From: Pseudomonas silesiensis
Lineage (GTDB): Bacteria > Pseudomonadota > Gammaproteobacteria > Pseudomonadales > Pseudomonadaceae
NCBI RefSeq assembly: GCF_001661075.1
Contig: NZ_CP014870.1
Span: forward strand, 2,624,501-2,688,500
Length of the DNA: 64,000 nucleotides
Direction: 5' to 3'
The notes below the pieces were generated by a model. The model saw only the letters and a list, made by a program, of their open reading frames with translations. It did no database searches and had not been told where the DNA came from. Positions 35,229 through 44,772 of this stretch are shown in pieces. Positions within the stretch are counted from its first letter, which is position 1, and every line of letters starts with the position of its first letter. The position numbers and the translations under genes were made by a program.

Positions 35229-36011
35229 GTGTACCGATCTTATGCACGCTGGATCCCCAGATCAGCCTCGCTGTTGCTCTGCCTCCTGTTCTGGCAACTC
35301 GCCGCCAGTGGCCACTGGAACCTTGGCCTGGTGACCTTCGCCAACGTTCCGACGCCGCTGGCGGTGGTCGAAGCCGCCTTCGGTCTCGGCGATTCCGGCA
35401 AGCTCGGCCAGCACCTGAGCAGCAGTCTCGGCCGGGTGTTCGCCGGTTACCTTGCGGCGCTGGTCATCGGCGTCGCCCTCGGCCTGGCCATCGGTCGCTC
35501 GAAATGGGCGGAAGACTTGCTGCTGCCCCCCCTGGAAGTCCTGCGCCCGATTCCGGCGGTGGCCTGGATTCCACTGGCGATCCTGATGTTCCCGTCGTCA
35601 GAGCTGTCGATGGTGTTCATCACCTTCACCGGCGCGCTGTTCCCGATCCTGCTCAATACCGTGCACGGCGTCGAAGGCGTCGACCCGCGGCTGATCGCCT
35701 CGGCGAAAAGCCTCGGGGCAGGGCGGCGGGCGATTCTTTTGGAAGTGATCCTGCCGGGCGCCGCACCGAGCATCATCACTGGCCTCGCCATCGGCATGGG
35801 CACTTCGTGGTTCTGCCTGGTGACCGCGGAAATGATCTCCGGCCAGTACGGCATCGGTTATTACACCTGGGAGTCCTACACCATCCAGAACTACGCCGAC
35901 ATCGTGGTCGGCATGTTGCTGATCGGTGTACTCGGGATGGGCAGCAGTCTGCTGATCAAACGGCTGGGCGGGTTGTTCACGCCCTGGCACCGACCACGAG
36001 GAAAAGCCTGA
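35229..36011 (+). CDS. ABC transporter permease, NitT/TauT type
   Basis: A 260-residue BPD_transp_1 permease with about six membrane segments. The EAA loop reads ASAKSLGAGRRAILLEVILPGAAPSIITGLAIGMG. The GTG at 35229 is chosen because AGAGGA lies six bases upstream. It overlaps the ATPase gene by one base (TGATG). It probably forms the membrane channel for the substrate captured by the NosL-tailed binding protein. Confidence 0.88.
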   Translation: MYRSYARWIPRSASLLLCLLFWQLAASGHWNLGLVTFANVPTPLAVVEAAFGLGDSGKLGQHLSSSLGRVFAGYLAALVIGVALGLAIGRSKWAEDLLLPPLEVLRPIPAVAWIPLAILMFPSSELSMVFITFTGALFPILLNTVHGVEGVDPRLIASAKSLGAGRRAILLEVILPGAAPSIITGLAIGMGTSWFCLVTAEMISGQYGIGYYTWESYTIQNYADIVVGMLLIGVLGMGSSLLIKRLGGLFTPWHRPRGKA

Positions 36012-36859
36012 TGAGCGCGGTGCAAACCCCTGAAGGGCGGATCGACATCCGCCAGTTGTCCATTGTCCTCGGCGAAGACAAACACGCCTTCGAAGCCGTG
36101 CAAGGTCTGGACTGCCAGATCGAGCCGGGGCAGTTCGTGTGCATTCTCGGACCGTCCGGTTGCGGCAAATCCACCTTGCTCGGCGCGCTGGCCGGGCATC
36201 TGCAAAGCCATACCGGCACCCTGAACGTCGACGGCGCGCCAGTCTCGGGCCCATCGCCCCAGCGCGGCATGGTCTTTCAGCACCACACGCTGTTCCCCTG
36301 GCGCACGGTGCGCGACAACGTCGCCTTCGGCCTGAAAATGCGTGGCATCGGCAAAGCCGAACGACACCGGGCCGCCGACGAAATCCTCGCTCTGGTGGGC
36401 CTCGAAGGTTTTGCCGAACGCTGGCCCGATCAGCTGTCCGGCGGCATGCAGCAGCGGGTGGAAATCGCCCGGGTGCTGATCAATCGTCCTCGGCTGTTGC
36501 TGATGGACGAGCCGTTCGGCGCCCTCGATGCCCTGACCCGGTTGAACATGCAGGAACTGCTGCTGGACATCTGGACGCGCATCCGCACCACGGTGGTGTT
36601 CGTCACCCATGACATCGACGAAGCGCTGTTCCTCGCCGATCGGCTGCTGGTGATGAGTTCGCGCCCTGGCCGGATCATCGAAGACCTGCGCCTCGACTTC
36701 CCCCGGCCACGCACCACCGAACGGGTGACGAGCCACGCGTTCTCCCGCTTGAAGCGTCATTGCCTCGAGTTGCTGCGTCACGAAGACGGTCGGCAGCTGC
36801 CGCGCCTGAACCCTCTCGGACTTCCCCCTGAAAATAAACTGCCGCGGTTTGCCCTATGA
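36011..36859 (+). CDS. ABC transporter ATPase, NitT/TauT type
   Basis: A 282-residue ATPase with Walker A GPSGCGKST (47-55), signature LSGGMQQR, Walker B LLLMDEPFGALDA and the switch His in FVTHDIDEA. The family is TauB/SsuB-like. It overlaps the HEAT-repeat gene start by four bases (ATGA), so expression of the two is coupled. Confidence 0.92.
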   Translation: MSAVQTPEGRIDIRQLSIVLGEDKHAFEAVQGLDCQIEPGQFVCILGPSGCGKSTLLGALAGHLQSHTGTLNVDGAPVSGPSPQRGMVFQHHTLFPWRTVRDNVAFGLKMRGIGKAERHRAADEILALVGLEGFAERWPDQLSGGMQQRVEIARVLINRPRLLLMDEPFGALDALTRLNMQELLLDIWTRIRTTVVFVTHDIDEALFLADRLLVMSSRPGRIIEDLRLDFPRPRTTERVTSHAFSRLKRHCLELLRHEDGRQLPRLNPLGLPPENKLPRFAL

Positions 36860-37818
36860 CCTCTCTATTCGATGTAACCGATAACGATGACATTCTCGCC
36901 CTGCAACCGCGCCTGACCGATGAAGATCCCGGCGTGCGGCGGATAGCCCTGATCGAACTGGCGGATCTCGAGGAACCGGATGGCTTGCTGTGGCTGGTCG
37001 ACCGGTTGACGCAAGACCCGACCGAAGAGGTCCGCGCCGAAGCGGCACGGCTGCTGGAAGCCTGGGAGGACGAGCCCGTGGTCGAAGCACTGTGCCAGGC
37101 ATTGACCGATCCCGCTCAGGCGGTGCAGGCCGCTGCCGCGCAAAGCCTCAGCCTGCTCAAGAGCGAAGCGGCGGGCCGGGTGATTCTGCCGTGGACCGGG
37201 CATGCCGACATCAGCGTACGCATTGCCGCGTTCAGGGCCTTGCGCGAGTTGCGGTTTCCCGCTGCTGCCCAAGCGGCTGTGGAAGCGCTGAATGATGAAG
37301 ACGCCAGCGTTCGCCGCGAAGCCGTCGGCGTACTCGGCTGGCTCAAGCAGCTCGATGCCTTGCCGGCGCTGGCCCGATTGGCCAGTGACGATCCGGACAC
37401 CGAAGTGCGCCGCGCCGCCACCGGGGCCTTGGGCCTGGCCTGCGATGCACTGGTGCTGCCGGCCCTGCGCCAGGCCCTGCAGGACCAGGCCTGGCAAGTG
37501 CGCGAAGAGGCCGCCACCACCCTGGGCAAGGTCGGACATGCCGACGCCGCGCCGGCACTGGTCGACGCCCTGGGCGACGATTACTGGCAAGTGCGTCTGC
37601 GCGCCACCCGCAGCCTCGGCCGCTTGCGCTACGTCCCGGCTCTGGACGCGCTGATCGAAACCCTTGGCCACCGCATCAGCAACCTGCGCAAGGAAGCCGC
37701 GCTGGCCCTCGGCGAGTTGAACGACAAAGGCGCCATCGCGCCCTTGCAGGCGGCACAGGACGACGGCGATCCGGAAGTGCGCAAGGCCGTGCGCATTGCG
37801 TTGAGTCAACTGCAATGA
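36856..37818 (+). CDS. HEAT-repeat protein
   Basis: A 320-residue protein made almost entirely of about nine PBS-lyase-type HEAT repeats of ~31 residues with the pattern D.d..VR..A...LG. Such solenoids act as scaffolds or chaperones, for example in phycobilin attachment and metalloenzyme assembly. No catalytic motif is present. It overlaps both neighbours by four bases, so it is integral to the operon. A maturation or assembly role for the flavoprotein/ferredoxin pair is inferred from context. Confidence 0.85.
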   Translation: MTSLFDVTDNDDILALQPRLTDEDPGVRRIALIELADLEEPDGLLWLVDRLTQDPTEEVRAEAARLLEAWEDEPVVEALCQALTDPAQAVQAAAAQSLSLLKSEAAGRVILPWTGHADISVRIAAFRALRELRFPAAAQAAVEALNDEDASVRREAVGVLGWLKQLDALPALARLASDDPDTEVRRAATGALGLACDALVLPALRQALQDQAWQVREEAATTLGKVGHADAAPALVDALGDDYWQVRLRATRSLGRLRYVPALDALIETLGHRISNLRKEAALALGELNDKGAIAPLQAAQDDGDPEVRKAVRIALSQLQ

Positions 37819-38090
37819 ACCCGGTTGCGATTGGCAATTCCCGAAGCCGGCAGCAACTGCGCCTGAACTGGCCGGATGGTCGTGAGCAAGTGTTGGATCA
37901 TGCCGAGTTGCGCCGGCAATGCCCGTGTTCGCAGTGCCGGGCGTTTCGGTTGCAAGGGCTGGCAGTGAAAGTCGACGGGCGCATCCGTGTGATTGAGCTC
38001 AATCAACAGGGCTACGGCCTGCAACTGATCTTCAGTGACGGCCACGAACGCGGCATTTACCCCTGGCCCTACCTCTCAGGACTCACCTGA
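37815..38090 (+). CDS. DUF971 / GBBH-like N-terminal domain protein
   Basis: A 91-residue protein with the C-x-C-x2-C motif CPCSQC near residues 36-41 and a later SDGHERGIYPWPYL. Together these form the Cys3-His zinc site known from the N-terminal domain of gamma-butyrobetaine hydroxylase. Stand-alone members occur near Fe-S assembly genes. It is the last gene of the operon, followed by a BIME. Confidence 0.85.
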   Translation: MNPVAIGNSRSRQQLRLNWPDGREQVLDHAELRRQCPCSQCRAFRLQGLAVKVDGRIRVIELNQQGYGLQLIFSDGHERGIYPWPYLSGLT

Positions 38091-38092
38091 AA

Positions 38093-38169
38093 CCCGTAGG
38101 AGCGAGGCTTGCCCGCGAAGGCGGTGTGTCAGGTGCGCAGCCTTCGCGGGCAAGCCTCGCTCCTACGGG
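38093..38169. repeat. BIME with near-perfect inverted REPs
   Basis: CCCGTAGGAGCGAGGCTTGC... and its exact complement form about 29-bp arms with a short loop, between the DUF971 gene and lexA2. It could also act as a transcript end. Confidence 0.92.
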
Positions 38170-38214
38170 GGGCAGATTCGCGGACTGATGGTTCTTGTCA
38201 GGGAAGCCTGGAAA

Positions 38215-38230
38215 GAGTACAAATGTACTC
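38215..38230. promoter_or_regulatory. LexA2 operator
   Basis: GAGTAC-AAAT-GTACTC is a perfect palindrome containing GTAC-N4-GTAC, close to the GTAC-N4-GTGC motif I recall for LexA2 of P. putida. It overlaps the first ATG of lexA2, so bound repressor would block its own transcript. Confidence 0.8.
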
Positions 38231-38840
38231 CATGACGACTCTCACTCCCCGCCGTACCGCCATCCTGACCTTTATCCGCGAGCGAATCGCCGAGCACGGC
38301 CAGTCCCCGAGCCTCGCTGAAATCAGCGAGGCGTTCGGCTTCGCCTCCCGCAGCGTGGCGCGCAAGCATGTGCTGGCGCTGACCGAAGCCGGTTTCATCG
38401 AGGTCAATGCGCATCAGGCCCGGGGCATTCGTTTGCCCGGACAACCGGCCCGGCCCGAGCTGCTGGACATTGCGGTGCTCGGTCGGGTGGCGGCGGGTGC
38501 GCCGATCGGTGCCGATGCCGAGGTGCACAGCCGCTTGCTGCTCGACCCGTCGATGTTCTCCCGGGTGCCGGACTACATGCTGCGGGTCCGGGGCGACTCG
38601 ATGATCGAGGACGGCATTCTCGACGGTGACCTGGTGGGTGTGCATCGCAATCCGGAGGCCGTCAACGGCCAGATCGTCGTGGCCCGGCTGGACGGGGAAG
38701 TCACCATCAAGCGTTTCGAGCGGGTCGGCGATGCCGTGCGCCTGTTGCCGCGCAACCCGGCGTATCAGCCGATCATCGTTCGCGCGGACCAGGACCTGGC
38801 CATCGAAGGGGTGTTCTGCGGTCTGGTGAGGCAAGGGTGA
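38223..38840 (+). CDS. lexA2: LexA2-type SOS repressor
   Basis: A 205-residue LexA paralogue. The N-terminal winged HTH is at about 10-70, the self-cleavage site Ala91-Gly92 lies in VAAGAP, the nucleophile is Ser126 (VRGDSM) and the base Lys163 (VTIKRF). It is the first gene of the lexA2-imuA-imuB-dnaE2 operon and should autorepress it until RecA-stimulated cleavage. The ATG at 38223 lies inside the operator and has GAAAGAG upstream; the ATG at 38232 is the alternative. Its stop overlaps the imuA start. Confidence 0.93.
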   Translation: MYSMTTLTPRRTAILTFIRERIAEHGQSPSLAEISEAFGFASRSVARKHVLALTEAGFIEVNAHQARGIRLPGQPARPELLDIAVLGRVAAGAPIGADAEVHSRLLLDPSMFSRVPDYMLRVRGDSMIEDGILDGDLVGVHRNPEAVNGQIVVARLDGEVTIKRFERVGDAVRLLPRNPAYQPIIVRADQDLAIEGVFCGLVRQG

Positions 38841-39457
38841 TGGGCGCCGTCGTTGCGTTGGATACGCTGTTCAATGGCGGCCAGGTCTGGCGCGGGCGAC
38901 CTGCGCCACCGGCCGCCAGCCCGCAACCCACCGGGCATGCCGCGCTGGATGCGGCGTTGCCCACGGGCGGCTGGCCGGAAGCGGCGTTGACGGAGATCCT
39001 GCTGGCCGGGCAGGGCGTCGGCGAGTTGCGACTGGTGTGGCCAGCGCTGGCGCGGTTGTCGGCGGCGGGTGAACGCATCGTGCTGGTGGCGCCGCCCTAC
39101 GTGCCGTATCCCCAGGCGTGGCAGAACGCCGGGGTCGATCTGCGCCAGTTGTCGATCATCCAGGCCAGCGAGCGCGATGCCCTGTGGGCGGCGGAACAAT
39201 GTTTGCGTTCGGGCAGTTGCGGCGCGGTGTTGTGCTGGCCGCACAAGGCCGATGACCGCACCTTGCGCCGCTTGCAGGTGGCGGCGGAAACCGGCTCGAC
39301 CCTGGCATTCGCCTACCGCTCGATCCATGAAGCCATCAACCCTTCGCCCGCGGCCCTGCGCATCGCCATCGACGCCAGGCCCGCGCAGTTGCGTGTGCTC
39401 AAGTGCCGGGGCGGGTTGGCGCGTTCGGCACCGATTGCCTTCCCGGTGGGGCATTGA
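38840..39457 (+). CDS. imuA: translesion DNA synthesis-associated protein ImuA
   Basis: A 205-residue RecA/SulA-like protein that pairs with ImuB and DnaE2 in damage-induced mutagenesis. It begins MMGAVVALDTLFNGGQVWRG, and PTGGWPEAALTEIL is the degenerate P-loop region, so ATP binding is doubtful. It overlaps the lexA2 stop (TGATG) and is seven bases from imuB. Confidence 0.92.
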   Translation: MGAVVALDTLFNGGQVWRGRPAPPAASPQPTGHAALDAALPTGGWPEAALTEILLAGQGVGELRLVWPALARLSAAGERIVLVAPPYVPYPQAWQNAGVDLRQLSIIQASERDALWAAEQCLRSGSCGAVLCWPHKADDRTLRRLQVAAETGSTLAFAYRSIHEAINPSPAALRIAIDARPAQLRVLKCRGGLARSAPIAFPVGH

Positions 39458-39464
39458 GGTTGCC

Positions 39465-40880
39465 ATGCGCTGGGTGTGCATTCTCTTCCCGCAATTGGCG
39501 CTGGACGCGGTCCTGCGTCAGCGCGCCGATCCCGACGAGCCGCTGGCGCTGCTGACCGGCCCGGCCCAGCGTCGGGTGTTGCAGGCGGTCAACGCTTCGG
39601 CGCGGGCACTGGGCTTGCGTCCGGGGCAGTCGATGACGGCTGCGCAGGCCCTGAGCAAGGGCTTCGTCACGGCGGAATATGACGCTGCCGAGATCGAGCA
39701 CTGGCAGCAGTTTCTCGCCGCCTGGGCCTATCGGTTCAGCTCCCAGGTCAGCGTGCATTACCCGCGGGCGGTGGTGTTTGAAATCGAATCCAGCCTGGGC
39801 CTGTTCGGACCCTGGCCGCACTTCGAAGCACGCTTGCGGACCGAACTCGGCGAGCTGGGGTTTCGCCACCGCATCGTTGCCGCGCCCAACCCGGTGGCGG
39901 CGCGGGTATTGGCCAATGCCTATGACGGTCTGGTGGTGCCCGACGATCAAGCCTTGCAGTATCACCTGGGGCAGTTGCCCATTGACCGCATCGGGTTGGA
40001 GGCGGGTGTCGCCACGGCGTTATCGCGCATGGGGTTGCGCACCCTGAGCCAGGTGCAGGCGTTGCCCCGGCAGAGTCTGGCCCGGCGTTTCGAGGCCCAG
40101 GTGCTCAAGCACCTGGATGCCTTGCTGGGTACCCGTCGGCTGGCGCTGGCGTTCTACTTGCCGCCGGACCGCTTCGATGTGCGCATCGAGCTCAATTTCG
40201 ATGTGCAGTCCCATCAGGCGCTGCTGTTTCCGTTACGCCGCCTGACCGGCGATCTTGCTGCTTTCCTGTGTGGCCGGGACAGCGGCGTGCAGCGCTTTGA
40301 CCTGCACCTGGAGCACGCCGGGTTGCCGGACAGCGTGATCAAGGTCGGCCTGCTCAGCGCCGAGCGCGATCCGGCCATGCTCTTCGAACTGGCCCGGGGC
40401 CGGCTGGAACAGGTCCAGGTCGAGGCCCCGGTGCGCGGTTTTCGCTTGCGCGCCGAAGACTTGCCGGCCTTCGTTCCCCAGTACCAGGAACTGTTCGACG
40501 ACCGCCCGCAGCAGTCCTTGCCCTGGGAGCAACTGCGCGAACGCCTGCGCGCCCGGCTCGGGGATGACGCGGTGCAAGGCTTGCGATTCCAGGCCGATCA
40601 CCGGCCGGAGTGCGCGTGGCAGGCCAGTGTCGACAGCCAGCCCTGTGCGGCGTTGTCGGACGTGCAGCGCCCGGGCTGGTTGCTGACCGACCCCATGGCA
40701 GTCCACGAAAGCTCGACGCGCATCCTCATGGGGCCGGAACGCATCGAGTCCGGTTGGTGGGACGGCGCCGACGTGCGCCGGGATTACTACCTGATCGAAA
40801 CCCGTTCCGGCCAGCAGGGCTGGGCCTGGCGGGCGGTGGGTGAGGACGGCCCGTTGTGGCTGCAGGGCTGGTTCGCATGA
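39465..40880 (+). CDS. imuB: Y-family polymerase-like protein ImuB
   Basis: A 471-residue protein with Y-family polymerase architecture. The acidic residues that bind catalytic metals in true DinB are not in place (start reads [19 protein letters not shown]), as is known for ImuB, which acts as a bridge between DnaE2, ImuA and the beta clamp. The ATGA overlap with dnaE2 indicates coupled translation. Confidence 0.92.
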   Translation: MRWVCILFPQLALDAVLRQRADPDEPLALLTGPAQRRVLQAVNASARALGLRPGQSMTAAQALSKGFVTAEYDAAEIEHWQQFLAAWAYRFSSQVSVHYPRAVVFEIESSLGLFGPWPHFEARLRTELGELGFRHRIVAAPNPVAARVLANAYDGLVVPDDQALQYHLGQLPIDRIGLEAGVATALSRMGLRTLSQVQALPRQSLARRFEAQVLKHLDALLGTRRLALAFYLPPDRFDVRIELNFDVQSHQALLFPLRRLTGDLAAFLCGRDSGVQRFDLHLEHAGLPDSVIKVGLLSAERDPAMLFELARGRLEQVQVEAPVRGFRLRAEDLPAFVPQYQELFDDRPQQSLPWEQLRERLRARLGDDAVQGLRFQADHRPECAWQASVDSQPCAALSDVQRPGWLLTDPMAVHESSTRILMGPERIESGWWDGADVRRDYYLIETRSGQQGWAWRAVGEDGPLWLQGWFA

Positions 40881-43800
40881 CCATCGAATATGCAGAGCTG
40901 CACTGCCTGTCGAACTTCAGTTTCCAGCGCGGAGCCTCCAGTGCCCTTGAGCTCTTTCAGCGGGCGAAAAAGCAGGGCTATCAAGCCCTGGCAATCACCG
41001 ACGAGTGCACCCTGTCAGGCATTGTCCGCGCCTGGCAAGCAGCCAGATCCGTGGAACTGCCGCTGATCATCGGCAACGAAATCCGCATTGAGAACGGTCC
41101 GAAACTGGTTCTGCTGGTCGAAAACCTCGAGGGCTACCAGACCCTGTGCCGACTGATTACCCGAGCCCGACGCCGCACGCAAAAAGGCCAGTATCGGGTG
41201 CTGCGGGAAGACTTCAGCGAACCGCTGCCGGGACTGCTGGTGTTGTGGGTGCCGGACGCGGTCGATGACGTTGAGCCCGGTCGCTGGCTGAAACAGACCT
41301 TCGCCGAACGGCTGTGGCTGGCGGTCCAGTTGCATCGCGGTCAGGACGATAGCCGCCGGCTGAACCGGCTGCTGACGCTGGCAAGTGAGCTGGGCATCCC
41401 GGCTGTGGCCAGCGGCGATGTACATATGCACGCGCGCGGGCGGCGCGCCTTGCAGGACACCATGACCGCGATCCGCCATCACCTGCCGGTGGCCGAGGCC
41501 GGCTTGCGCCTGCACCCCAATGGCGAGCGCCATTTGCGCAGCCTCGAGGCCTTGGGCGATCTGTATCCGCAAGCATTGCTCGACGAAACGCTGAACATCG
41601 CCCGGCGCTGCACGTTCGACCTCGGCCAGTTGCGTTATCAGTACCCTCGGGAGCTGGTGCCCGAGGGGCACACGGCCACCTCCTGGCTGCGGGTGCTGAC
41701 GGAACAGGGCATCGCGTGGCGCTGGCCACAAGGCCAGGCCAAGGTGCTGCTGCAGATCGACAAGGAACTGCAGCTGATCGCCGAGCTGGGTTACGAAAGC
41801 TATTTCCTCACGGTTCACGACATTGTGCGTTTCGCCCGCGAGCAGAAGATTCTTTGCCAGGGCCGTGGGTCGGCCGCCAACTCGGCGGTGTGCTTTGCCC
41901 TGGGGATCACCGAAATCGATCCGGATCGCACCACGCTGTTGTTTGAACGCTTTCTCTCCAGGGAGCGCAACGAACCACCGGACATCGACGTCGATTTCGA
42001 ACACGAGCGGCGTGAAGAAGTCCTGCAGTACGTGTTCCGGCGCTATGGCCGAGCCCGCGCGGCGCTGACCGCGGTGGTCAGCACCTATCACTCGGCCGGC
42101 GCGGTGCGCGACGTGGCCAAGGCCTTGGGGTTGCCGCCGGACCAGGTCAATGCCCTGGCCGATTGCTACGGTCACTGGAGCGATGACACACCTCCCGTGG
42201 AGCGCCTGCGCGAAGGCGGTTTCGACCCCGACAGCCCGGTGTTGCGCCGGGTGCTGAGCCTGACCGGGCAGTTGATCGGCTTTCCCCGGCACCTGTCCCA
42301 GCACCCCGGCGGCTTCGTGATTTCCGAGCAGCCCCTGGACAGCCTGGTGCCGGTGGAAAACGCCGCCATGGCCGATCGCACCATCATCCAGTGGGACAAG
42401 GACGACCTGGACGCGGTCGGGCTGCTCAAAGTCGACATTCTGGCCCTCGGCATGCTCAGCGCGATTCGCCGCTGCTTTGATCTTTTGCGTCGGCACCGCC
42501 ACCTTGACCTGAGCCTGGCGACGATCCCGGCCGAGGATTCGCAGACCTACGACATGATCGGCCATGCGGACACCGTCGGCGTGTTCCAGATCGAGTCCCG
42601 GGCGCAGATGTCGATGCTGCCGAGGCTCAAGCCCCGGACCTTCTATGACCTGGTGATCGAGGTAGCGATCGTGCGGCCGGGGCCGATTCAGGGCGGCATG
42701 GTTCACCCTTATCTGCGGCGGCGAAACAAGGAAGAGCCCGAGACCTATCCCTCCCCGGAACTGGAAGCCGTGCTCAAACGCACCCTGGGCGTGCCACTGT
42801 TCCAGGAACAGGTAATGCAGATCGCTATCGTCGCCGCCGACTACAGCCCCGGCGAAGCCGATCAATTGCGCCGTTCCATGGCCGCCTGGAAGCGCCACGG
42901 CGGACTGGAGCCGCACAAGGATCGCCTGGCCGCCGGGATGAAGAAAAATGGCTATACGCCCGAGTTCGCGGCACTGATCTTCGAACAGATCAAAGGCTTT
43001 GGCAGCTACGGTTTCCCCGAGTCCCATGCCGCCAGTTTTGCCTTGCTGACCTACGCCAGTTGCTGGTTGAAATGCCACGAACCGGCGGCCTTCGCCTGTG
43101 CGCTGATCAACAGTTGGCCCATGGGTTTCTACAGCCCGGATCAGATTCTGCAGGACGCGCGCCGGCACCACTTGCAGATCCGCCCGGTGGACGTGCGGGC
43201 CAGCGACTGGGATTGCAGCCTGGAACCGATCACCGGTGCGCAGCCGGCGATTCGCATGGGATTGCGGATGATCAAGGGGTTTCGCGAGGAAGATGCCCGG
43301 CGTATCGAAGCGGCACGGTCAAAGGGGGTGTTCATCGATATCGCCGACCTTGGCGAACGGGCGCGACTCGATGCCCGTGCCCAGGAACAACTGGCCGATG
43401 CCGGGGCGCTGCGCGGGCTGGCCGGCGACCGGCATCGGGCGCGCTGGGAGGTGGCGGGGGTGCAGAAACAGCTCGGTTTGTTTGCCGGGCTGCCGCGCCA
43501 GGAGGAAGAGGCGGTGTCGTTGCCCAAACCCACCGTGGGCGAGGACCTGCTGGCCGATTACAGCAGTGTCGGCACCACCCTCGGGCCGCATCCGCTGGCG
43601 TTGCTGCGGGGTGAATTGAAAGCCCGGCGTTGTCGCAGTTCGAAAGAGCTCATGGATGTCGAGCACGGCCGACCGGTCAGCGTCGCCGGACTGGTAACCG
43701 GCCGACAACGCCCGGGCACCGCCAGTGGCGTGACCTTCGTCACCCTGGAAGACGAGTTCGGCAACGTCAATGTGGTGGTCTGGCGCGACCTGGCCGACCG

Positions 43801-43951
43801 GCAGCGACAGGTGCTGGTCGGCTCGCAGTTGCTCAAGGTCGACGGGCGCTGGGAAAAGGAAGGCGAGGTGCGCCACCTGATTGCCGGACGCTTGAGCGAC
43901 CTGAGCCCGTTGCTCGACGGCATCAGCGTGCGCAGCCGGGATTTCCGTTGA
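40877..43951 (+). CDS. dnaE2: error-prone DNA polymerase DnaE2 (ImuC)
   Basis: A 1024-residue C-family polymerase. The PHP domain opens with [22 protein letters not shown]. The catalytic aspartates lie in [20 protein letters not shown], and palm/fingers motifs continue through HPGGFVIS and [20 protein letters not shown]-terminal OB-fold ([34 protein letters not shown]) ends it. It is shorter than replicative DnaE and lacks the clamp-loader-binding tail, as expected. It performs SOS-induced lesion bypass with ImuA and ImuB. Confidence 0.95.
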   Translation: MTIEYAELHCLSNFSFQRGASSALELFQRAKKQGYQALAITDECTLSGIVRAWQAARSVELPLIIGNEIRIENGPKLVLLVENLEGYQTLCRLITRARRRTQKGQYRVLREDFSEPLPGLLVLWVPDAVDDVEPGRWLKQTFAERLWLAVQLHRGQDDSRRLNRLLTLASELGIPAVASGDVHMHARGRRALQDTMTAIRHHLPVAEAGLRLHPNGERHLRSLEALGDLYPQALLDETLNIARRCTFDLGQLRYQYPRELVPEGHTATSWLRVLTEQGIAWRWPQGQAKVLLQIDKELQLIAELGYESYFLTVHDIVRFAREQKILCQGRGSAANSAVCFALGITEIDPDRTTLLFERFLSRERNEPPDIDVDFEHERREEVLQYVFRRYGRARAALTAVVSTYHSAGAVRDVAKALGLPPDQVNALADCYGHWSDDTPPVERLREGGFDPDSPVLRRVLSLTGQLIGFPRHLSQHPGGFVISEQPLDSLVPVENAAMADRTIIQWDKDDLDAVGLLKVDILALGMLSAIRRCFDLLRRHRHLDLSLATIPAEDSQTYDMIGHADTVGVFQIESRAQMSMLPRLKPRTFYDLVIEVAIVRPGPIQGGMVHPYLRRRNKEEPETYPSPELEAVLKRTLGVPLFQEQVMQIAIVAADYSPGEADQLRRSMAAWKRHGGLEPHKDRLAAGMKKNGYTPEFAALIFEQIKGFGSYGFPESHAASFALLTYASCWLKCHEPAAFACALINSWPMGFYSPDQILQDARRHHLQIRPVDVRASDWDCSLEPITGAQPAIRMGLRMIKGFREEDARRIEAARSKGVFIDIADLGERARLDARAQEQLADAGALRGLAGDRHRARWEVAGVQKQLGLFAGLPRQEEEAVSLPKPTVGEDLLADYSSVGTTLGPHPLALLRGELKARRCRSSKELMDVEHGRPVSVAGLVTGRQRPGTASGVTFVTLEDEFGNVNVVVWRDLADRQRQVLVGSQLLKVDGRWEKEGEVRHLIAGRLSDLSPLLDGISVRSRDFR

Positions 43952-43961
43952 TCCCGCACAT

Positions 43962-44083
43962 CCCCTGTAGGAGCGAGCTTGCTCGCGAAGGACTCAAGAG
44001 CGCCGCGTTTATCCTGCAACCCCGCGTTATCGTTAACGACCATCGTCGGAACGCCGCCCGGAGCAAGCTCGCTCCTACAAGGT
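43962..44083. repeat. BIME: inverted REP pair
   Basis: CCCTGTAGGAGCGAGCTTGCTCGCGAAGG and CGGAGCAAGCTCGCTCCTACAAGG flank a ~70-base linker between the dnaE2 and flavin-reductase genes, which converge. Confidence 0.9.
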
Positions 44084-44097
44084 ACGTCCGAAGCTTC

Positions 44098-44760
44098 TTA
44101 TCTGCCCTCAGGCCAGAACCGCTGCCCACCTCCCGGCGCATCCGTCCATGCCTGCAACGACCGGGTAGGCAAATCGAAATAATCCCGGGTGCGTGCATAC
44201 CCATGCCCACCCATCCGGCCAATCGCATCGAGCCCCAACTGGTCGATGTACAAGGTTTTCGGATCGATCAATTCATCCCGCACATGGGCCATCAGCACTT
44301 CGCCAAAGATGATCTCCCGCGACTGCCCGATGGACAGCGCCATCATCCTGCGGCATTCCAGCGCCACGGGTGCTTCGCCGATCCTCGGGCATTTGACCGT
44401 GGTGCCCGGGATAGCGGTAAGGCCCGCGGCCGTCAGTTCGTCGAAACCCGGGGCGAAGGGCACGGCGCAGACGTTCATGGCTTCCACCAGGGCATCGCTG
44501 ACGATGTTCACGGTGAATTCCTGATTGAGCTGGATGTTGCGGGTGGTGTCCTTGGGGCTCTGGTCGCCGTAGTTTTCCACGCCCAGCGCGAGGATCGGCG
44601 GGTCGGCGGAGAGGGCATTGAAGAAACTGAACGGCGCGGCGTTGATCCGGCCTTCGCCGTCGATGGTGGTGACCAGGGCAATCGGCCGTGGCACCACGCT
44701 GCCGATCAGGATCTTGTATTTGTCCCGCGCACTCAATGTGCTGAAGTCGAAGCTTTGCAT
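44098..44760 (-). CDS. flavin reductase family protein
   Basis: A 220-residue FMN-binding split-barrel protein of the DIM6/flavin reductase type: LIGSVVPRPIALVTTIDGEGRINAAPFSFFNALSADPPILALGV at the N-terminus and RDELIDPKTLYIDQLGLDAIGRMGGHGYARTRDYF near the C-terminus. It may supply reduced flavin or act itself as an oxidoreductase. The ATG at 44760 (MQSFDFS) is preferred over a TTG three codons upstream. It follows the amidohydrolase gene after 12 bases and is the last gene of that operon. Confidence 0.87.
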   Translation of the reverse strand: MQSFDFSTLSARDKYKILIGSVVPRPIALVTTIDGEGRINAAPFSFFNALSADPPILALGVENYGDQSPKDTTRNIQLNQEFTVNIVSDALVEAMNVCAVPFAPGFDELTAAGLTAIPGTTVKCPRIGEAPVALECRRMMALSIGQSREIIFGEVLMAHVRDELIDPKTLYIDQLGLDAIGRMGGHGYARTRDYFDLPTRSLQAWTDAPGGGQRFWPEGR

Positions 44761-44772
44761 GGGCAGCAATCT

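Noticed and set aside
41015..43171. 718-residue minus-strand frame inside dnaE2
   Set aside because: Antisense shadow of the polymerase gene.
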